Shown in pieces: positions 59,398 through 64,000 of a stretch of DNA of 64,000 nucleotides. The translations under genes were made by a program, and so were the position numbers. The stretch comes from Rhypophila decipiens (lineage: Eukaryota > Ascomycota > Sordariomycetes > Sordariales > Naviculisporaceae). Location: the NCBI GenBank assembly GCA_033297075.1, contig MU858055.1, positions 62,001 to 126,000 of the forward strand. Direction: 5' to 3'. The notes under the pieces are model-generated. The model was given only the letters and a program-made list of their open reading frames with translations. It ran no database searches and was not told the origin of the DNA. How positions within the stretch are numbered: the first letter of the stretch is position 1; each line of letters begins with the position of its first letter.

Positions 59398-59955
59398 CTC
59401 GAGGCATTCTATATAAGTGTGTTGTTATATTAAAGCTGTTCAAAAATTCTGGCTGAGATTTAGTGAGAATAACTTGCTGTATACTCGGGTCTTGGTAAAT
59501 CATAAGTCTACGTATAATGCCAAATTCCAACACATTCTGCCAAAAGATGTCTCGATTATGATTAAATATGAGAAACCGTAACTGGATTCTTCATATTTCG
59601 CAAAAGTATACAGCCGGGGTTGAGTCATCACCGATGTGCAGCTCAATGGCGGGCAGGCAGCCTATGTGGTGACATCTCCACATTTCAGTTCAACTTCACA
59701 CTCGTAAAAACACGACACTTCCAACTTTCGTCTCACAAAATACACGAAATACAAACTTCAATCCATAACGAACAACCTGGATTGCATTCATCTATAAAGC
59801 ATCATACAGGCAAGCGGACCAGTCACTCGGTAAGTCCACTCACATCTATTCATTTGAGTTCATCATTCTCACACATCTCCATAGGCACTTTTCACTTTGA
59901 GGGGTGCCCCTGAAGGAGCGGTTTTCCCTCGAGGAGCAATCTACTTAAGAATACA
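59398..59955. other. Intergenic, fluoride exporter 3' side and RNase Z-like gene promoter
   Basis: 560 bases. A CA/AC-rich leader of about 300 bases precedes the start at 59956 and may contain an intron. Nothing else seen. Confidence 0.5.
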
Positions 59956-60963
59956 ATGCCACCCACCTTCGCCACCCCCCTCCCGCAGTCCACCCGGTCC
60001 GAGATCCTCGAGTGGAAGTTCCCTAAACCCTTCAGCCACTACGTCCTGACCGGCCGTTCTCGCGCAGCATGGCACACCTCGTTCGTAGTCCCGGCCCTGA
60101 ACCTCCTCCTCGACGCCGGTCTAGTCGTGAACAGACTTCGGCCCAAACACATCTTCCTCACCCACGGCCACAACGACCATGTACTCCTCTCCCCGGCCTT
60201 TGTGAAACGCTCCGACCCGCCGGATATTTTTTGCCCAGCCGAGATGAAGACCATCTTTGACGAGTTCATCCGCGCTGACAGGCTTCTCAACATCGGCGGA
60301 CACATTTCCGTCGAAGAAGCCGACGCCGCGCTGGGTGCCTTGTCCGATTCAGAAGACGAAGACGGCAACACCGAGGAGACCACCAAGCCCTCGTCCTCAG
60401 AGTCTCGTCCCCCAGGATTCCTAGCAAGCCACGTAACCCACGGCCTTTTGCCAGGCGACATCGTCCCCCTTTGCCGAACACCCAACATCACAGCCCAAGC
60501 CATAAAATGCGACCACTCGGTCCCGACACTAGGCTACGTCTTTCGCACAACAACCAGCAAACTAAAACCCGAATATTCATCTCTCCCGGGCCCAGAACTG
60601 AAAAGACTCCGAGAATCAGGCACAGAAATAACCCACCCAGTAACAACGCCCATCTTCGCGTTCTTGGGTGACACCACAGCCTCAACCTTAGCAAGTGCCC
60701 CAGACTGGTTGGCAGGTGGGATCCCAGTGGTCATAACAGAATGTAGCTTTCTCCGCGAAGAACATCGTGCCCAGGCGGTCAAGACCAAACATACCCTCTG
60801 GTCGGATCTCGAGCCGGTGATTCGGCGCTGGCCCAAGACGACGTTTGTCATTATGCATTTCAGTATGCGCTACTCAGAGCACGAGATCAGGCGGTTCTTT
60901 GCGGACATGAAAGATGCGCCTAAAAATATTGTTGTTTGGATTGATGGGCATGAGGGAGACTAG
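59956..60963 (+). CDS. Metallo-beta-lactamase-fold hydrolase, RNase Z-like
   Basis: Single-exon, 335 aa. It has the zinc-binding motif HGHNDH (residues 70-75, preceded by HIFLT) and later landmarks of the RNase Z branch: FLGDTTAS (236-243), ITECSFLREEHR, and IMHFSMRYS (299-307), like the HFSSRY block of tRNase Z. The length is near short-form tRNase Z (about 300-360 aa), far below the long form that processes tRNA 3' ends in fungi. An acidic, Ser/Glu-rich insertion (about residues 130-155) interrupts the fold. No exosite arm is clear. Substrate unknown: a tRNA/RNA 3' endonuclease or another phosphodiesterase are both possible. No targeting signal is obvious. Confidence 0.85.
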   Translation: MPPTFATPLPQSTRSEILEWKFPKPFSHYVLTGRSRAAWHTSFVVPALNLLLDAGLVVNRLRPKHIFLTHGHNDHVLLSPAFVKRSDPPDIFCPAEMKTIFDEFIRADRLLNIGGHISVEEADAALGALSDSEDEDGNTEETTKPSSSESRPPGFLASHVTHGLLPGDIVPLCRTPNITAQAIKCDHSVPTLGYVFRTTTSKLKPEYSSLPGPELKRLRESGTEITHPVTTPIFAFLGDTTASTLASAPDWLAGGIPVVITECSFLREEHRAQAVKTKHTLWSDLEPVIRRWPKTTFVIMHFSMRYSEHEIRRFFADMKDAPKNIVVWIDGHEGD

Positions 60964-61762
60964 AGACACCTCTATCTGAAGATCTGCCGATACCAAAAGA
61001 ATTATCCCCTAAATTCGTTAATATAGATTGAAGGTACGTATAAAAGAGAAGTTTGGAAGGCCTATAAAGCTAGATTTACATGTGCATTATTGTTTTTTTA
61101 CGAGGCCTGTATCTTGCTGTATTGTTCCTTTAACTGGCGTGTATTTTGAGGTTCACACCTCCTATCAACAAACTTGCACCTGTTATCAGGGTTCCGATCA
61201 ATTCCAGTTGGAACAATGTAAGGCCAATGTAAGGCAAAGAGGTCGAAAAAACGACAAAAAGTAACGGGTTGGAACCTTGCCCGTTTGTCAAGTTGTTACC
61301 TATATATAACCCTAACCCCCATGACTGTCTGTAGTCAGGGTTAGGGTTATAAATGGTAATGACTTCAGCCTTTCAGCCTTGCGTGGGCATTGCGAAAGCA
61401 TAAAACACACACCATTTACTGACTTCTTTCCTTTTGCCCTGATCGTTCAGACTTTCTGGCTCCTTGGTTTACCCCTCTATTTGCATTGTTGGATTCCGCC
61501 GCGCGAGCTTCTTCTCAGCACGCATCTACTGATACTCAATCGTGTTTAACTTTCCTCTTCGGCCCGAAACATTCGCCCTGGCCGAAAGAACCCATTGCGC
61601 GCTCATCCGGAGACGAAACCGAATCATCCTCTCCATCCGACTTTCACTCCTTTGTGCCTACCACACTATTCGCACATCCTCATACCAACAACCTGAAATA
61701 ATCACCGGGAGAAAGACGACATTAGCAATTCTCCAAGTGGAAACATCGCCTCCAACGGAGCC
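60964..61762. other. Intergenic with telomere-repeat hairpin
   Basis: 0.8 kb between two plus-strand genes. It contains the telomere-like inverted repeat at 61306-61350 and a C/T-rich leader before 61763. No gene seen. Confidence 0.6.
61306..61350. repeat. Inverted repeat built of telomere-type units (CCCTAA/TTAGGG)
   Basis: ATAACCCTAACCC at 61306-61318 and its exact complement at 61338-61350. Between them TGACT (61322-61326) pairs with AGTCA (61333-61337), so the whole can fold as a hairpin with a 3-base bulge. Imperfect pairing continues outward (TTACC/GGTAA). The position is 410-460 bases before the next gene's start codon. Confidence 0.7.
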
Positions 61763-62350
61763 ATGGCAAACAAAAACCCAGCAACGCCTGTGAAGGTGCC
61801 GCCCTCCGCCACCAATTACACATCGGCCACCCAAGATTCCGATCTCAGGTCTCAGATCAACGGCATATTACTGACAGACGGCCATATCGGAAAGTGAGTC
61901 AAAGAGACAGACATACAAGAACGGGTTGCTCCTACGAAAAAAAGGACAGAATTGCTAACTGCTTGGTTGTACCTCGTGTCTCCCAACAACAGAATCCAAG
62001 ACTACCTCCTCCATTCTCTCCACGCGCACTCGTCCAACTGGCCGACGGCGATCCAAAACCACGCGATATCGCTCCTCCGCTCGGGCGAGGTAACCAGCTT
62101 CCCCGCCCTCCTCCGTCGCGTCATGGAAGACGTGCGACACGAAACAATCACTGCTCTCAAGGCCAACAACACGAATGGCGCTGCCGAAGTCAACGGAAAC
62201 AACAAGAAATCCGCAAACGGAGACAGCAACGGAACGTCGGCCGGCACGCCGAGTCTGGCAGTGCCGCAGTCGGTGGTCGAAGACGCGATCAAAGTAACGC
62301 GGGAATGCCTCGAGACGGTGTGTGAAATCGAGGATACCGGCGCGACGTGA
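61763..62350 (+). CDS. Small conserved-looking protein of unknown function
   Basis: Not recognised. Exons 61763-61893 and 61993-62350, a 99-bp intron in phase 2, give 162 aa. Seen: a polar N-terminus (about 25 residues), a probably helical segment (DLRSQINGILLTDGHIGKIQ, continuing across the splice site as DYLLHSLHAHSSNWPTAIQN, then SFPALLRRVMEDVR), a low-complexity Asn/Gly/Ser linker (about residues 95-130), and a short helical end (VVEDAIKVTRECLETVCEIE). No membrane segment or signal peptide. The helix-linker-helix form suggests a subunit of a nuclear or cytoplasmic complex, but this is only a guess. The splice junction is supported by frame and consensus. The poly-T tract right after the stop fits a 3' UTR. 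Confidence 0.7.
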
Positions 62351-63693
62351 TTTCTTTTACAAACTTTTTTTTTTTTTGCTTTTTGCTTTATTTTTCCCCC
62401 CGCAAGAGAGGGATGATATTGCACCAAGGTTCCAGCAGCTTGCTGACCCCTTTTTGGTGCAAAGCAAACAGGCGGAAGAATCTATTATTACCACAAGCAG
62501 CACCATGCCACCGGTGGATGAGGACAAGGGAACGGGGGAAGAAGCATTGAGTCTTCGTCATCACCACCAAGAAGCACAAGAAACATACAATGATACTACT
62601 ACGCAAGCTGGGGGAGAGCTGAGGAGGGAAGGTTCTGGAGAATCTTGTATCGAGCAGCCGGACAATCGAACACCAGAATGCCGAGAAAACAGCACTGGGA
62701 GCTCGGAAGTATCGGGAAAAAAGCATTAACAGAAGATGCCATTGGCGACAACTACCACTAATTAGTTGATATATAGTCAGTCGAGGAAGTGTGCCAGAAG
62801 GTGCACTCTGTTTTTTTTTTTGGGGGGGGGGGGGGGGGGTTGTCACCATACCCGACAACGACGGTGCGGACGGCGACCACAACAACAGGCCGTCGCAGGG
62901 CATGGTGCAAATGATCTTGGAAGGGGGAAAATCAGCCCCCGCGGATCATTAGACACTAGATAGTCTGGTATACCCAGAAGGGCAACCTGAGCCCCGAATG
63001 CCAAAGTGGTTGTTACGGTTTACCGTTGCTCTGGCATCATTCTTGGTACAATTACCTGTTATGTATATGTTCTAAACGCCTCACATGATGTCCATATTCT
63101 TTCGTCCACATCCCTTTTCCAAGCTGATATCCCACTTGATTATTGGATAGTATGAGTAGACGTTACCGTCGTCCTGAAAAGAAATCTTGCCTTGAACCCA
63201 TTTTTGTCACCGCCGGAATGGATGGGAAGGAGTCCCCATCGGGTCAATTCGATCTAGAATTAGCAACATCACGCAAAGAACCAATCCCAGTATTAAGATC
63301 AACATAACATTGCATATTCCTTAGCTACCAAGGTATCTAGACCTAGACAAACAGGCATTCACTCTAGTAATAATCGTCTGTCTGGTCAAGTAATCAAGGC
63401 TGATCCATCCAGTACCACCTCACCGCCACTTGCCGGCTTCCCCTGCCAAACGCCTATCTTGCCCTACAGCCTTGCACCGGCATTCTGGAAATTATCTGGT
63501 GGTAGGGTCGCCATTCCCGCTTGCTGTATTCTGCCTTCTCTCTATCTAGATAGCTGAGCCAGGCGGCGTCCCCAGTGAATTCGACGGGAAACTCGTGGCG
63601 TTAGAAGACGTGCAAACTAGGAAAATAGAATACAAACAGCCACGAACTGTCTACCGGCTGCGTAAATCTAAAAGAACACGCCAAAGATCAAGT
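62351..63693. other. Intergenic, convergent 3' ends of unknown gene and CDC48
   Basis: 1.3 kb. A plus-strand frame stays open from 62322 to 62729 (135 codons, polar, Gln/Glu/Thr-rich) in a different frame from the gene before it. A T11G18 homopolymer block lies at 62811-62839. No other feature seen. Confidence 0.5.
62811..62839 (+). repeat. T11-G18 homopolymer block
   Basis: Eleven T (62811-62821) followed directly by eighteen G (62822-62839). Length is likely variable and may be misassembled; the G run can form a quadruplex. Confidence 0.9.
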
Positions 63694-64000
63694 TTAATCA
63701 TAAAGACCATCATCGTTGCCAGCATCGCCGAATGAGTTACCAGCGTCGCCATTGCCGCCAGTCTCGACACCGCCCTCCGGGAACTTGAAGTAGGCACCCG
63801 GGCCCGCGTTCTTCATTTGTTGAGCGAACGCCTCGTAGCGACGAATCTCAACATCGGTGACTGAGCGGCGAGCCATTTGCATGGCCTCCTCAAAGTGGCG
63901 CTTGGTGAGCTGAGGCACGGGGTCCTCCTCCTCCTCCTCCATGTCAACGTCCTCACCAGCAGCTTCGCGCTCCTTGGACCTCTGGATGTCGGCCGTGATC
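63694..64000 (-). CDS. CDC48: AAA+ ATPase Cdc48/p97, C-terminal end only
   Basis: Only the last 102 codons lie in the window; the rest runs off the right edge. Cdc48 is the ubiquitin-dependent segregase that extracts proteins from membranes and complexes. Seen: [20 protein letters not shown] at the edge, [50 protein letters not shown] and the final DGLYD, whose penultimate Tyr is the conserved phosphorylation and cofactor-binding site of the family. No intron in this part. The Gly/Asn-rich stretch before the end ([19 protein letters not shown]) is normal for fungal orthologues. Confidence 0.95.
   Translation of the reverse strand, partial: ITADIQRSKEREAAGEDVDMEEEEEDPVPQLTKRHFEEAMQMARRSVTDVEIRRYEAFAQQMKNAGPGAYFKFPEGGVETGGNGDAGNSFGDAGNDDGLYD

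Noticed and set aside
61306..61318. Telomerase RNA template (TAACCCTAACCC)
   Set aside because: Template-like, but only 0.8 kb is available between two genes whereas filamentous-fungal telomerase RNAs are near 2 kb, and the sequence is locked in a perfect inverted repeat.
1..64000. CRISPR arrays, bacterial operons, phage or intact transposons
   Set aside because: Spliced eukaryotic genes throughout; no direct-repeat/spacer array, integrase, transposase or reverse transcriptase frame was found.

Overview
The window reads as nuclear DNA of a filamentous ascomycete (Pezizomycotina, most likely a Sordariomycete; class-level call is inference). Evidence: most genes are interrupted by short introns (mostly 50-100 bp) with GTAAGT-like donors, CTAAC-like branch sites and YAG acceptors; long intergenic spaces; and gene content typical of moulds (ambient-pH sensor palH, GH131 glucanase, Ste50, Tea4/Bud14, ceramide synthase, a tandem-domain fluoride exporter). 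There are 17 protein-coding genes, two of them cut by the window edges. No rRNA, convincing tRNA, CRISPR array or intact transposon was seen.

Layout. 1-2918 (-): plasma-membrane Na+/H+ antiporter NHA1, 3' end outside. 5651-8366 (-): PIF1 helicase, divergent from EDC3 (9071-11531, +), a decapping scaffold. 12801-14628 (+): secreted Tyr/Asp/Gly-rich repeat protein standing alone before an 8.5-kb stretch without genes (14629-23124). 23125-26414 (+): HMT1-type ABC transporter, convergent with the endosomal exchanger NHX1 (27517-29801, -). 31002-33190 (+): sucrose-type GPH sugar transporter, followed by a secreted GH131 glucanase (34384-35455, +) and STE50 (36859-38455, +). 39795-41301 (-): ceramide synthase. 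42428-44881 (-): PalH. A 4.6-kb divergent spacer leads to TEA4/BUD14 (49470-53014, +). Then a MAPEG protein (54040-55016, +), uracil phosphoribosyltransferase (55997-56810, -), a fluoride exporter (57805-59397, +), an RNase Z-like metallo-hydrolase (59956-60963, +), a small unknown protein (61763-62350, +) and the 3' end of CDC48 (63694-64000, -).

Themes. Five genes concern ion, metal or pH stress (NHA1, HMT1, NHX1, palH, fluoride exporter), two concern polarity and MAPK signalling (TEA4, STE50), two concern plant carbohydrate use (sucrose transporter, GH131). There is no sign that these form a co-regulated cluster; most neighbours have separate promoters.

The most unusual material is non-genic or low-complexity: the repeat-built secreted protein, a run of adjacent perfect inverted repeats at 16158-16431 inside the gene-free stretch, a telomere-repeat hairpin at 61306-61350, and a group of PacC-like hexamers in the palH/TEA4 spacer. 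Intron boundaries were placed by hand from reading frame, splice consensus and remembered family alignments; no search was run.
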